From NCBI RefSeq assembly GCF_900167525.1, contig NZ_FUZQ01000001.1, positions 434,001 through 498,000 of the forward strand: DNA of 64,000 nt, written 5' to 3'. Source of the DNA: Krasilnikoviella flava. GTDB taxonomy: Bacteria > Actinomycetota > Actinomycetes > Actinomycetales > Cellulomonadaceae. Shown here piece after piece: positions 26,826 to 35,999 of this stretch. The translations under genes were made by a program, and so were the position numbers. The notes beneath the pieces were generated by a model that saw nothing but the letters and a program-made list of their open reading frames with translations, did not search any database and had not been told where the DNA came from. Position 1 is the stretch's first letter. Each line of letters opens with the position of its first letter.

Positions 26826-27260
26826 ATGACGACCGCACCGACCGACGGCCGGGCTCCGCTGCCCGGCCCCGCACACCTGCCCGACCTGGCCCGCACCCTC
26901 GTCGCCGAACCGCACGTCGCGCACCTCGCGACGCTGCTGCCGGACGGCTCGCCGCACAGCGTGCCGCTGTGGGTGGCGTGGGAGGGCGCCCGGCTCGCGT
27001 TCCTCACCGGCCCACGCTCGCAGAAGGCGCGCAACGTCGACCGCGACCCGCGCGTCGCGATCTCGGTGGCGCACACCGAGCGCCCGTGGGAGATGGCGAT
27101 GCTGCGCGGCCGCGTGGACCGCGTGCTCCTCGGTGACACCGGCTGGGCCGTCGTCGACCGGATCTCCCACGGGTACACCGGCGCCGACTACCCGCGCGGC
27201 GAGGACCGCATCGCGTTCCTCGTCGACGTCGAGCACGCGATCGCGCAGTCGTTCCGCTGA
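26826..27260 (+). CDS. PPOX-class F420- or FMN-dependent protein
   Basis: A 144-residue split-barrel protein of the pyridoxamine 5'-phosphate oxidase-like class. VAHLATLLPDGSPHSVPLWV is the characteristic opening, FLTGPRSQKARNVDRDPRVA the cofactor-contacting block, and MAMLRGRVDRVL the barrel strand. Single-domain actinobacterial members usually use F420 or FMN; which one cannot be decided here. ATG 26826 is clearly set off from upstream sequence by the divergent promoter region. It converges on mfd with 18 bp between. Confidence 0.85.
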   Translation: MTTAPTDGRAPLPGPAHLPDLARTLVAEPHVAHLATLLPDGSPHSVPLWVAWEGARLAFLTGPRSQKARNVDRDPRVAISVAHTERPWEMAMLRGRVDRVLLGDTGWAVVDRISHGYTGADYPRGEDRIAFLVDVEHAIAQSFR

Positions 27261-27278
27261 CGGCCCGCCGGGCGGCGG

Positions 27279-30200
27279 TCAGCGACCGCCCGTGCCGACG
27301 CTCGCCGCCGCGGACACCTCCCCCAGCACGACCGCGTCGATGAGCTGCCGCGCCCAGGTGAGCACCTCGGCGCCGCGCAGGGGACGTCCACCGATGCGCG
27401 CCGTCGTCGGGAACGGCACGAGGAACGCGCGGATCGCGGGCTTGAGGATCGTGCCCGGGTACAACCGCTTGAGGCGCAGCTGTGCCGACTCCGCCAGGTC
27501 CACCGGCGCGAACCGGACGAACTTGCCCTGTGCGGTGACGTCGGCGAGCCCGGCCCGGCGTGCGTGGTTGCGGAAGTCCGCCACCTCGAACAGTGCGGAG
27601 GCGACGTCGGGCAGCGTGCCGTAGCGGTCGACCAGCTCGGCCCGCACCTCAGCGAGGTCGGCCGCGTCCTGCGCCGCGGCGATCTTCTTGTACGCCTCGA
27701 GCCGCAGCCGCTCGGTCGCGATGTACGACTCGGGCAGGTGCGCGTCCACGGGCAGCTCGATGGTGACCTCGGGCTGCTCCTCCTCGCGCTCCCCGCGGAA
27801 CGCGGCCACGGCCTCGCCGACCATGCGCACGTACAGGTCGAAGCCGACGCCCGCGATGTGGCCCGACTGCTCGCCGCCCAGCAGGTTGCCGGCGCCGCGG
27901 ATCTCCAGGTCCTTCATCGCGATCTGCATGCCCGCGCCCAGGTCGGTGTGCGCGGCCATCGTCGCCAGGCGGTCGTGCGCCGTGTCGGTGAGCGGCCGCT
28001 CCGGCGGGTACAGGAAGTAGGCGTACGCGCGCTCCCGCCCGCGGCCCACGCGGCCGCGCAGCTGGTGCAGCTGCGACAGGCCGAGCACGTCCGCGCGCTC
28101 CAGGATCAGGGTGTTGGCGTTGGAGATGTCCAGGCCGGTCTCGATGATCGTCGTGCAGACCAGCACGTCCAGCTCCTTCTCCCAGAAGGCGCGGATCACC
28201 TGGTCCAGCTGGTGCTCGCTCATCTTGCCGTGCGCCACGCCGATGCGGGCCTCGGGGACGAGCTCCGCCAGCCGCGACGCCGTCTTCTGGATGGTCTCCA
28301 CCTTGTTGTGCACGTAGAAGACCTGGCCCTCGCGCAGCAGCTCGCGGCGCAGCGCCGCGCCGATCTGCTTCTCCTCGTACGCGCCGACGTACGTGAGCAC
28401 GGGGTGGCGCTCCTCCGGCGGGGTGGCGAGGGTCGACATCTCGCGGATGCCGGTCACCGCCATCTCCAGCGTGCGCGGGATCGGGGTGGCCGACATGGCC
28501 AGCACGTCCACGTTGGTGCGCAGCTGCTTGAGCGTCTCCTTGTGCTCGACGCCGAACCGCTGCTCCTCGTCCACGATGACCAGGCCCAGGTCCTTGAACC
28601 GCACCGACCCGGTGAGCAGGCGGTGGGTACCGATGACGATGTCGACCGTGCCCTTGCCGAGCCCCTCGACCGTCTCGGCCGACTCCTTGTCGGTCTGGAA
28701 CCGCGACAGCGCGCGGACCGTGACGGGGAAGCCGGCGTACCGCTCGGAGAACGTGTCGAAGTGCTGCTGCACCAGCAGCGTGGTGGGCACCAGGATGGCC
28801 ACCTGCTTGCCGTCCTGCACCGCCTTGAACGCGGCGCGGATCGCGATCTCCGTCTTGCCGTAGCCGACGTCGCCGCACACCAGGCGGTCCATCGGCACCG
28901 CCTTCTCCATGTCGGCCTTGACCTCGTCGATCGTGACGAGCTGGTCGGGTGTCTCGACGTACGCGAACGCGTCCTCCAGCTCGCGCTGCCAGGGCGTGTC
29001 CGGCCCGAAGGCGTGCCCCTGCGTGGCCATGCGCGCCGAGTAGAGGCGGATCAGCTCGCCCGCGATCTCCTTGACGTGCTTGCGGGCGCGCGCCTTGGTG
29101 TTCTTCCAGTCCGCGCCGCCCATCTTCGACAGCGACGGCGACTCGCCGCCCGTGTACTTCGTGACCTGGTCGAGCTGGTCCGTCGGCACGAAGAGCCGGT
29201 CGCCGGGCTGGCCCCGCTTGGACGACGCGTACTCGATGACCAGGTACTCGCGCGTCGCCGCGTTCGCGCCCGCGCCGAGCGTGCGTTGCACCATCTCGAC
29301 GAACCGGCCCACGCCGTGCTGCTCGTGCACCACGTAGTCGCCGCCGCGCAGCTGCAGCGGGTCGACGACGTTGCGCCGGCGGCTCGGCATCTTGCGCATG
29401 TCGCGGGTCGTGGAGCCCTGGCGCCCGGTGAGGTCCGACTCGCTGAACACCGCGAGCTGCAGGTCCGTGGCGACAAAGCCCTTGCCCACCAGCGCGGGGG
29501 CGACGAGGACGACGCCGCCCTCGGGCTCCTCCCCCAGCTCGGCGACCAGCCGGGCCGCCGTGTCCACGGCCGAGAGCTGCTCGACCATGCGCTTGGCCGG
29601 GCCGTGCCCCTCCGTGGTGAGCACGAGGCGCCAGCCGGCCTTCTGCAGCGTCTGCACGTCGTCCAGCGCACGCTGCAGGTCGCCGCGGTACGACTCGACG
29701 TCGCGCGCGCCCACCGTGAAGGTCGTGACGCCGTCCACCTCGGACGTCGGCGCGACGGCGGTGCCCGCGGCCCCGTCGTCGGACCCGTCCGCGGTGGGCG
29801 CGTCGAGGCCGAACGACGACAGCGTCCACCAGCCCAGCCCGCGGCGTGCGGCGACGTCACGCACCTCGGCGAACGTCTCGAACGACGCCGCGGACAGGTC
29901 GATCGGGGCCGCGCCGCCCGCCACGGCGCCCGTCCACGCGGCGGCGAGGAACTCCTCGGTGGTGGCGACGAGGTCGTGCGCACGACGACGGACCCGCTCG
30001 GGCTCGTCGATGACGAGCAGCGCGTCGTCGGGCACGAGCTCCAGCACCGGCACCATCCGGTCCACGAGCGCGGGCGCCAGGGACTCCATGCCCTCGACGG
30101 CGACGCCGGCCGCGAGCTTGTCGAGCATCTCGATCGCGCCCGGCAGCCGCTCGATCAGGCCCGCGGCACGCTTCCGCACCGCGTCGGTGAGCAGGATCTC

Positions 30201-30908
30201 GCGGCACGGCGGCGCCCACAGCCCGTGCTCCGCGATCTCCAGCGAGCGCTGGTCGGCGACGGCGAACCACCGGATCTCCGTGACCTCGTCGCCCCAGAAC
30301 TCGATGCGCAGCGGGTGGTCCTCGGTGGGCGGGAAGACGTCGAGGATGCCGCCGCGGACGGCGAACTCGCCGCGCCGCTCCACCATGTCCACCCGCGTGT
30401 ACGCGGCGGCGACCAGACGGTCGCCCACCTCGGTGAGGTCCGCCGTCGTGCCGGTGTGCAGCTCGACGGGCACCAGCTCGCCCAGGCCCTCGACCACCGG
30501 CTGCAGCAGCGCGCGGGCCGGCATGACGAGCAGCCGGATCGGGCCCGTCTGGCCGGGCTCGGGGTCCGGGTGCGCCAGCCGGCGGAACACGGCGAGCCGC
30601 TTGGCGACCGTGTCGGCGCGCGGCGAGAGCCGCTCGTGCGGCAGCGTCTCCCACGAGGGCAGGACGGCGACGTCGTCCGCCCGGTCGTCGGGCAGGTACG
30701 CGCGCACGGACGCGGCGAGCTCGTCGGCCTCCCGCCCGGTCGCGGTGACGACGACCAGCGGGCGACGCTCGGCCGCGGCGGCCAGCAGCGGTGCGCGTAC
30801 GCCGACCGGCCCGACGACGTCGGCGAACCCCCGCGCCGGCACGTGCTCGAGCGCGGCGGCGGCTCCGGGGTCGGCGAGGAGGGCGGGGACGATGCCGGTG
30901 AGGTTCAT
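27279..30908 (-). CDS. mfd: Transcription-repair coupling factor
   Basis: A 1209-residue ATP-dependent translocase that removes stalled RNA polymerase and recruits UvrA. The N-terminal UvrB-like module runs to ~350 (FPPTEDHPLRIEFWGDEVTE). The RNA-polymerase-interacting domain includes YVVHEQHGVGRFVEM. The RecG-like motor carries Walker A CGDVGYGKTEIAIRAAF and Walker B DEEQRFGVEHKE. Motifs SATPIPRTLEMAVTGIR and LHQLRGRVGRGRERAYAYF follow, then the C-terminal TRCF domain. ATG 30908 gives the usual N-terminus; longer readings run back into the repeat array and are not credible. Its length is normal for actinobacteria. Confidence 0.97.
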   Translation of the reverse strand: MNLTGIVPALLADPGAAAALEHVPARGFADVVGPVGVRAPLLAAAAERRPLVVVTATGREADELAASVRAYLPDDRADDVAVLPSWETLPHERLSPRADTVAKRLAVFRRLAHPDPEPGQTGPIRLLVMPARALLQPVVEGLGELVPVELHTGTTADLTEVGDRLVAAAYTRVDMVERRGEFAVRGGILDVFPPTEDHPLRIEFWGDEVTEIRWFAVADQRSLEIAEHGLWAPPCREILLTDAVRKRAAGLIERLPGAIEMLDKLAAGVAVEGMESLAPALVDRMVPVLELVPDDALLVIDEPERVRRRAHDLVATTEEFLAAAWTGAVAGGAAPIDLSAASFETFAEVRDVAARRGLGWWTLSSFGLDAPTADGSDDGAAGTAVAPTSEVDGVTTFTVGARDVESYRGDLQRALDDVQTLQKAGWRLVLTTEGHGPAKRMVEQLSAVDTAARLVAELGEEPEGGVVLVAPALVGKGFVATDLQLAVFSESDLTGRQGSTTRDMRKMPSRRRNVVDPLQLRGGDYVVHEQHGVGRFVEMVQRTLGAGANAATREYLVIEYASSKRGQPGDRLFVPTDQLDQVTKYTGGESPSLSKMGGADWKNTKARARKHVKEIAGELIRLYSARMATQGHAFGPDTPWQRELEDAFAYVETPDQLVTIDEVKADMEKAVPMDRLVCGDVGYGKTEIAIRAAFKAVQDGKQVAILVPTTLLVQQHFDTFSERYAGFPVTVRALSRFQTDKESAETVEGLGKGTVDIVIGTHRLLTGSVRFKDLGLVIVDEEQRFGVEHKETLKQLRTNVDVLAMSATPIPRTLEMAVTGIREMSTLATPPEERHPVLTYVGAYEEKQIGAALRRELLREGQVFYVHNKVETIQKTASRLAELVPEARIGVAHGKMSEHQLDQVIRAFWEKELDVLVCTTIIETGLDISNANTLILERADVLGLSQLHQLRGRVGRGRERAYAYFLYPPERPLTDTAHDRLATMAAHTDLGAGMQIAMKDLEIRGAGNLLGGEQSGHIAGVGFDLYVRMVGEAVAAFRGEREEEQPEVTIELPVDAHLPESYIATERLRLEAYKKIAAAQDAADLAEVRAELVDRYGTLPDVASALFEVADFRNHARRAGLADVTAQGKFVRFAPVDLAESAQLRLKRLYPGTILKPAIRAFLVPFPTTARIGGRPLRGAEVLTWARQLIDAVVLGEVSAAASVGTGGR

Positions 30909-31144
30909 AGGGTCCTTCGGGCGGGGTCTGCGGCACGGTGCGGTCGGGACGGGGCCCGGTGTGCGGGCACGACGACAGGCCCAGCTCTCCCCGGGACGCA
31001 CAGGGCTCCGGGGGCCGTGGACGCCGGGCGACGCGCCGCTGTGGAGCGGCGTCCTCGACCGTGCGTCGTGGCGGGGAACCGTGCGACCGGCGAGTTGCCG
31101 GGCGTGCCGCACCAGACTACGCCGACCGTCCGACGCCGCCCCGC
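30909..31144. other. Gene-free leader region upstream of mfd
   Basis: About 236 bp between the mfd start and the repeat array. Short frames exist but look like GC-driven noise. It should contain the mfd promoter; I cannot pick a convincing -35/-10 pair. GTAGTCTGGT-like sequence on the minus strand at 31113-31122 is the only AT-richer spot. Confidence 0.4.
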
Positions 31145-31290
31145 GAGGTAGTTCCCCCCTCGTCGAGGTAGTTCGGACCCCCGTGAGGTAGTCCAGATCC
31201 CCGTGAGGTAGTCCAGGTCGCGCCGAGGTAGTGGACTGGACCACTACCTCGGCGAGGGGGGAACTACCTCGCGGGGATCTGGACTACCTC
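31145..31290. repeat. 20-bp periodic array of ACTACCTCG half-sites (locus 2)
   Basis: Eight half-sites occur at exact 20-bp period: five inverted GAGGTAGT copies starting at 31145, 31165, 31185, 31205 and 31225, then three direct ACTACCTC copies at 31243, 31263 and 31283. The two sets meet in a perfect palindrome, CGCCGAGGTAGTGG / CCACTACCTCGGCG with a 6-nt loop (31221-31254). Copies are symmetric about the centre, so a transcript could fold into a long interrupted hairpin. The array abuts the stop of the upstream DUF4190 gene (31296). Same design as 13891-14058. Confidence 0.97.
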
Positions 31291-31295
31291 GGCGG

Positions 31296-32294
31296 TCAGC
31301 TGCCCGACGGGAGCTGGCCGCGCAGGTCCTCGGGGAGCTGGTCGCGGATACCGTCGGGCAGGCGGCTCAGGAGGTCCTCGCAGGACGTCGGGTCGCCGGC
31401 CTGGCACTGGCCGCCGAGCTCCTGGAGCTGGTCCGCGTCGCCGAGCGTGCCGGCGAGGTCCTGCAGGTCGCCGAAGGAGAGGTCTCCGGTGAGGCCGCCG
31501 AGCAGCAGGTCGGGGACGGACAGGTCCGTCTGCGTGAGCTGCTCGGCCTCGTCCAGCGCCTGCTGGATGTCGTCGCCGTAGGCGTTCCAGAGCCAGAGCC
31601 CGGCGATCACCACGATCGCGGTGAACACCACCTGGATCGACCCGAACGCGATGCCGGTCTTCGCCATGCCGCGGCCGCCCGTGCGCCGGCGGCGGGTCCG
31701 GTCCAGGCCGATCCCGCCCAGGATGATCGCGAGGACCCCCAGCAGGGGCACGACGAACCCGACGATGCCGGTGAGCAGTGCCGCCACCGCCGTGGGCTCC
31801 GTGCCGCGGCCGGCGGGCTCCGGCGCGGCCCGGCCCGGACCGGCCGGCGCGCCTTGAGCGGGCGCCGCGCCCCACGGCGACGGGGCCGCGGCGCGCTGCG
31901 CGGGCGGCTGCGCGGTGTGCTGCGGGGCCGGCGCCGCGACGGGGGACGGCGCCGCCGTGCGGGCGGCCGGCGCGTGCGGGGCGGGCGTCGTGGCAGCCTG
32001 TCCCGGCGCCGACAGCGATGCGACCGGCCGCGAGGTGGTGCGCCGCGGCGGCGCCGCGTTCGGCAGCACCGCCGTGCCGTCGTCGTACCCGCCGTACGCC
32101 TGCGCCGCCGGCAGCACCGCCGTGCCGTCGTCGTACCCGGTGTATCCCTGCGCGGCCGGCAGCACCGTCGTGCTCTCGCCGGACCCTGGCGGGATCGCCT
32201 GGGTCGGGGGCAGCACGGTGGTGCCGTCCTCCTGCGGCGTGAACACCTGGGTGGGCGGTGCGTCGTGGGGGTCGTACCCGCGCGGGTGACTCAT
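31296..32294 (-). CDS. DUF4190-type membrane protein with long Ala/Pro repeat region
   Basis: A 332-residue protein. Residues ~1-165 are low complexity, with near-repeats such as YDDGTAVLPAAQ (three related copies) and an Ala/Pro/Gln-rich stretch. Two membrane helices follow (AVAALLTGIVGFVVPLLGVL and FGSIQVVFTAIVVIAGLWLW) around the family signature ILGGIGLDRTRRRRTGGRGM. The C-terminal ~90 residues are an acidic extracytoplasmic tail with two cysteines (CQAGDPTSC). First of three tandem paralogues on this strand. The function of the family is unknown. Confidence 0.82.
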   Translation of the reverse strand: MSHPRGYDPHDAPPTQVFTPQEDGTTVLPPTQAIPPGSGESTTVLPAAQGYTGYDDGTAVLPAAQAYGGYDDGTAVLPNAAPPRRTTSRPVASLSAPGQAATTPAPHAPAARTAAPSPVAAPAPQHTAQPPAQRAAAPSPWGAAPAQGAPAGPGRAAPEPAGRGTEPTAVAALLTGIVGFVVPLLGVLAIILGGIGLDRTRRRRTGGRGMAKTGIAFGSIQVVFTAIVVIAGLWLWNAYGDDIQQALDEAEQLTQTDLSVPDLLLGGLTGDLSFGDLQDLAGTLGDADQLQELGGQCQAGDPTSCEDLLSRLPDGIRDQLPEDLRGQLPSGS

Positions 32295-32481
32295 GGTCCT
32301 CCTGGTCGGCTCGTCGTCGGCCTCGGCGTCCCGGACGGTCCGGCGTGCCGTCCGAGCCGCGATGCTACCCACCCCCGCGGCCGTGGCCGACCCCGTGGCC
32401 GGCGTCTTCGCCGGACCCCCACACGACCGTCGGCCGGCACCCTCACCTGTGCGGGTGGAGCGCCGGCCGACGAACCGTCGC

Positions 32482-33108
32482 CTACTGCGAGAGCAGGAGG
32501 GCCATCGACGTGTCGAACGACTCGAAGTCGCTCGGATCGAGCTGGCTGACCAGCACGACCGTGAAGATGATGACCAGGACCCACACGACGACGCCCACTC
32601 CGCCCAGCACGATGCCGGCGATCGCCATGCCCTTGCCCTGCTGCCCCGTGCGGTTGATCCGCGAGAGGCTGATGATCCCCAGCACGATCGGCACGACCGC
32701 CAGGCCGAGGATGCCGGTCACCAGCGCCGCGATCGCCCAGCCGTCCGTGCCCGCCGACGGCGCATAGGGCTGGGCGTAGGGCTGCTGCGGGGAGGACTGG
32801 GGATACGGCTGCTGCGGGTATCCCTGCTGCGCGTACTGCTGGCCCGGGTCGCCGGCCTGCGGCGCGGGCTGCGGGTATCCGGGCTGCGGGTATCCGGGCT
32901 GCTCGGACGGGCCCGGTTGCGGCACGGCACCCGGCTGCGGCGTGGGCTCGGGGGGCGTGGGCTCGGAAGGCGTGGGCTGCCGGTACGGGTCCGGCGACGC
33001 CGGCGGCTCCGAGCCGCCGGACGGCCCGTCCGCCCTGGGGGTGTCGGGCCCGGGGGCGTCGGGTCGCGGCTCGTACGGGTTCGGCTGCGTGCCGTCGTCC
33101 TGGCTCAT
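32482..33108 (-). CDS. DUF4190-type membrane protein with Tyr/Pro/Gln-rich head
   Basis: A 208-residue paralogue of its neighbours. The first ~120 residues are Pro/Gln/Tyr/Gly-rich, with GYPQPGYPQP repeats. Two transmembrane segments (WAIAALVTGILGLAVVPIVL and IAGIVLGGVGVVVWVLVIIF) surround SLSRINRTGQQGKGMAIAG, the DUF4190 core. The C-terminal tail is short and acidic. ATG 33108 has a GGAGGAACGG-like ribosome site. Proline/tyrosine-rich heads of this kind are common in actinobacterial envelope proteins; the role is unknown. Confidence 0.85.
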   Translation of the reverse strand: MSQDDGTQPNPYEPRPDAPGPDTPRADGPSGGSEPPASPDPYRQPTPSEPTPPEPTPQPGAVPQPGPSEQPGYPQPGYPQPAPQAGDPGQQYAQQGYPQQPYPQSSPQQPYAQPYAPSAGTDGWAIAALVTGILGLAVVPIVLGIISLSRINRTGQQGKGMAIAGIVLGGVGVVVWVLVIIFTVVLVSQLDPSDFESFDTSMALLLSQ

Positions 33109-33203
33109 GGCCGTTCCTCCTCGTCGGCGCGACGGCCGGACCCGGCCGCCCCGTTCCTCCCACTATGCCGGAGGACGCCGCCGCAGGGGCGGGGACGGCC
33201 GAC

Positions 33204-33872
33204 CTACTCCTCGCCGATCACGACGAGGCACCGGTCCTCGCGCCCGCCGCAGCTCAGGGCGAACTCCTCGTACGCCGTGCCTGCGCCCGACTCCCAGTAC
33301 AGGTCGTCGCACGCGGTGTCGTCGCCCCCCGCGCAGTCGTCGTAGAGGCCGTCCAGGTACGGGTCGTCGCCGTACTCCGTCGCCGTCGCGCGGGACAGGC
33401 CGGTGCCCAGGTCGTCGAGCACGCCCTCATCCTCGAGCACGTCCACCGCGACCCCGAGGAGGACGACGCCCACCACCCAGCCCACGGTCGAGAGCGCGCC
33501 CAGCACGATGCCCGCCACCGCCAGCCCCGCCCCTGGCCGTCCGCTGCGCCGCACGCGTGCGAGCCCCACGATGCCGAGCACCAACGGCACCACGCCCAGG
33601 AACAGCACCCCCGTGACCAGGGCCGCGATCGATACGCCGTCCGTCCCGCCGGCCGGCGCCTGCGGAACGGACGCGTACGGCGTCGAGGCGTACGGCGTCG
33701 AGGCATACGAGGTCGAGGCGTACGGCGTCGAGGCGTCAGGCGACGAGGCATACGGCATCGCGGCGTCGGGAGTCGACGCAGGGGCGGATGCGCCGGAGGC
33801 CGGAGACGCGTGGGGCGGGGCGAACGGGTCCGGCGCCGCCTGCTGCCGCGTGCCGCCGTCGTCGTGGGCCAT
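33204..33872 (-). CDS. DUF4190-type membrane protein with YASTP pentapeptide repeats
   Basis: A 222-residue third paralogue. Residues ~38-75 carry imperfect five-residue repeats of the type YASTP. Two membrane segments (VSIAALVTGVLFLGVVPLVL and VAGIVLGALSTVGWVVGVVL) flank GLARVRRSGRPGAGLAVAGI. The acidic C-terminal tail contains four or more cysteines (DDCAGG, ACDDLYW, LSCGGREDRC), suggesting extracytoplasmic disulfides. ATG 33872 is chosen because further upstream codons are not DUF4190-like. Confidence 0.82.
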   Translation of the reverse strand: MAHDDGGTRQQAAPDPFAPPHASPASGASAPASTPDAAMPYASSPDASTPYASTSYASTPYASTPYASVPQAPAGGTDGVSIAALVTGVLFLGVVPLVLGIVGLARVRRSGRPGAGLAVAGIVLGALSTVGWVVGVVLLGVAVDVLEDEGVLDDLGTGLSRATATEYGDDPYLDGLYDDCAGGDDTACDDLYWESGAGTAYEEFALSCGGREDRCLVVIGEE

Positions 33873-33969
33873 CGCCACCGTCCTCCCGGTCCGCGCACGG
33901 CCCGGGCCGGCCGCGTCGACGCCGAAGATTCGCACCGCCGGGCTGCCCGGGGCAAGCAGCGCACGGAAC

Positions 33970-34030
33970 TTCACCCGGTCCGGGGCGACACGCGGGGCGC
34001 GGGGCGCTTCTCACCCGGTCGTTCACCCCG
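33970..34030. promoter_or_regulatory. TTCACCCGG motif cluster before lhgO
   Basis: TTCACCCGG at 33970-33978, CTCACCCGG at about 34010 and TTCACCCCG at 34022-34030 lie in the divergent region between the third DUF4190 gene and lhgO. The same motif recurs upstream of lasso, GDP-mannose and exopolysaccharide genes. It looks like an activator or repressor site; no known regulator is assigned. Confidence 0.4.
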
Positions 34031-34123
34031 CCCGATGTTCCACGACGGGCCCGTGGTGCGGCATCGTGAAGGGCGGCGGACCGGGCCAGGGACCTGGTCC
34101 GCCACCGGACCCGGGGAGGGATC

Positions 34124-35335
34124 GTGCGCGTCGTCGTGGTGGGGGGCGGCATCATCGGGCTCGCGACCGCGGCGCGCCTCGCGCGCCGCGGTGACGACGT
34201 CGTCGTGCTGGAGAAGGAGCCGGAGCTCGCCTGTCACCAGACGGGCCGCAACTCCGGCGTCATCCACTCCGGCCTGTACTACGCGCCCGGCAGCCTCAAG
34301 GCCCGGCTCGGCACCGCGGGGGCCGCCTCCATGACGCAGTTCGCCGCCGAGCACGGTGTGCCCGTCGCCACCACCGGAAAGCTCGTGGTGGCCACCGACG
34401 CCGGCGAACGCGACCGGCTGCGCACGCTCGCCGAGCGCGGCACCGCCAACGGCGTGCCGGTGCGCGAGCTCGACCCGGTCGAGGCCCGGGAGCACGAGCC
34501 GGACATCGCCTGCGTGGGCGCGCTGCGCGTCGAGACCACGGGCGTCGTCGACTACCGCGCCGTGTGCGCGGTCCTCGCCCGGCAGGTCGGCGACGCCGGC
34601 GGCACGGTGCTGCTCGGCCGCGCGCTGCGCGGCGCCCGGGTGGTCGGCACGCAGGTCCGGGTCGACGTCGAGGAGGTCGGCACCGGCACGGTGCACGAGC
34701 TCGTCGCCGACGCCCTCGTGGTGTGTGGCGGGCTGCACGCCGACCGGCTGGCGCTGGCGTGCGGCGTCGACCCCGGCGCGCGCATCGTGCCGTTCCGGGG
34801 CGAGTACTTCGACCTCGCGCCCCGCGCCGCCGACCGCGTGCGCGGCCTCGTGTACCCGGTGCCCGACCCGCGCTTCCCGTTCCTGGGCGTGCACCTCACG
34901 CGCGGCGTGCACGGCGAGGTGCACGCCGGGCCCAACGCCGTCCTCGCTCTCGCCCGCGAGGGCTACCGGCGGCGCGACGTCGCGTGGCGCGACGTCGTCG
35001 ACGCCGCCGCGTGGCCCGGCCTGTGGCGGCTGGCCGGGCGCCACCTCGTCCCGGGCGCCGCGGAGGTGGCCCGGTCGGTGTCGCGCACCCTGTTCGCCGC
35101 GTCCGTGGCGCGGCTCCTGCCCGGCACGACCGCGGACGACCTGCACCCCGCCCCCGCCGGCGTGCGCGCGCAGGCGCTGCACCGCGACGGCTCGCTGGTC
35201 GACGACTTCCTCGTCCGCACCGCGCCCCGCCAGGTGCACGTCGTCAACGCGCCGTCGCCCGCCGCCACCGCGTCGCTGGAGATCGCGCGGCACGTCGAGG
35301 CCGAGCTGGACCGCACGATGGCGGCCACCGGGTGA
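34124..35335 (+). CDS. lhgO: L-2-hydroxyglutarate oxidase
   Basis: FAD-dependent oxidase/dehydrogenase converting L-2-hydroxyglutarate to 2-oxoglutarate. The 403-residue protein has the N-terminal FAD fold VVVVGGGIIGLATAARLARR and the family's distinctive CHQTGRNSGVIHSGLYYAPG block. RIVPFRGEYFDL, YPVPDPRFPFLGVHLTR and HAGPNAVLALAREGY follow, as in LhgO. It starts at GTG 34124 and is followed after 22 bp by a PAP2-like gene on the same strand. Multiple TTCACC motifs lie in its upstream region. Confidence 0.92.
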   Translation: MRVVVVGGGIIGLATAARLARRGDDVVVLEKEPELACHQTGRNSGVIHSGLYYAPGSLKARLGTAGAASMTQFAAEHGVPVATTGKLVVATDAGERDRLRTLAERGTANGVPVRELDPVEAREHEPDIACVGALRVETTGVVDYRAVCAVLARQVGDAGGTVLLGRALRGARVVGTQVRVDVEEVGTGTVHELVADALVVCGGLHADRLALACGVDPGARIVPFRGEYFDLAPRAADRVRGLVYPVPDPRFPFLGVHLTRGVHGEVHAGPNAVLALAREGYRRRDVAWRDVVDAAAWPGLWRLAGRHLVPGAAEVARSVSRTLFAASVARLLPGTTADDLHPAPAGVRAQALHRDGSLVDDFLVRTAPRQVHVVNAPSPAATASLEIARHVEAELDRTMAATG

Positions 35336-35357
35336 CGCCCCCGGGGCGGCGGGCCGG

Positions 35358-35999
35358 ATGACCGAAAGGCGACGCCGCGGCCCGGTCGTGCTCGCCGTGT
35401 CCGCCGCGTCGGCCGGCCTGTTCGTCGCCCTCTTCGCGCTGGCGGTGCTGACCGAGCCGGGTCAGCGCGCGGACGTCGCGGGCCTCGCGCTCCTGACCGC
35501 CCCCGAGCCGCTCCTCGCCGGGACCGCGCGCCTCGTGCGCGCGCTGCTGCCCGTCGCCGCGGCGGGCGTCCTCGTGGCGGCCCTCGTCGCGGCGGTGCGG
35601 CGGCGCGCGGGCGGGCGCGCCCTGGTCGTCGCCGGCCTCCCGCTCGTCGTCCTGGGCCTCGCGACCGTGCTGCGGGACATCGTCCTGCCCCGGCCCTTCC
35701 TGGGAGCCCACGGCTACCTCCACAACACCTTCCCGAGCGCCCACACGGCGACGCTCGCGGCCACGTGCGTCGCCGTGGTGCTCCTGCTCGGCCGCCGCCC
35801 GGGCGGGTGGGCGACGGCGGCGCTCGCGACCTCCGTGCTCCTGGCCGCCTGGGCCAACGTCGCGACCCAGGCCCACCGGCCGAGCGACGTCGTGGGGGCG
35901 CTGCTCCTGGTGGGGATCGTCGCGCCCTGGGCGGTCCCCGCGAGCCGACCGGGCTCCCGGGACGGTCAGCCGACGCCCGAGTCGACGAACCGGAGGTAG
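35358..35999 (+). CDS. PAP2-superfamily membrane protein, atypical active site
   Basis: A 213-residue protein with about six transmembrane helices. PAP2 motifs are partly present: RDIVLPRPF resembles motif 1 (KX6RP), NTFPSAHTATLA is motif 2 (PSGH with Ala for Gly), and AHRPSDVVG supplies the HxxxD of motif 3. The Ser-Arg normally six to seven residues before that histidine reads Ala-Asn. PAP2 enzymes dephosphorylate lipids such as undecaprenyl pyrophosphate or phosphatidic acid; loss of the Arg may weaken activity. A paralogue with the same change is at 44591-45262. The 3' end overlaps the convergent nucleotidyltransferase gene by 34 bp. Confidence 0.75.
   Translation: MTERRRRGPVVLAVSAASAGLFVALFALAVLTEPGQRADVAGLALLTAPEPLLAGTARLVRALLPVAAAGVLVAALVAAVRRRAGGRALVVAGLPLVVLGLATVLRDIVLPRPFLGAHGYLHNTFPSAHTATLAATCVAVVLLLGRRPGGWATAALATSVLLAAWANVATQAHRPSDVVGALLLVGIVAPWAVPASRPGSRDGQPTPESTNRR

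Noticed and set aside
27279-31244. A longer mfd reading beginning in the repeat array.
   Set aside because: The extra ~110 residues are Arg/Pro/Ser noise read through the array; ATG 30908 gives the normal Mfd N-terminus.
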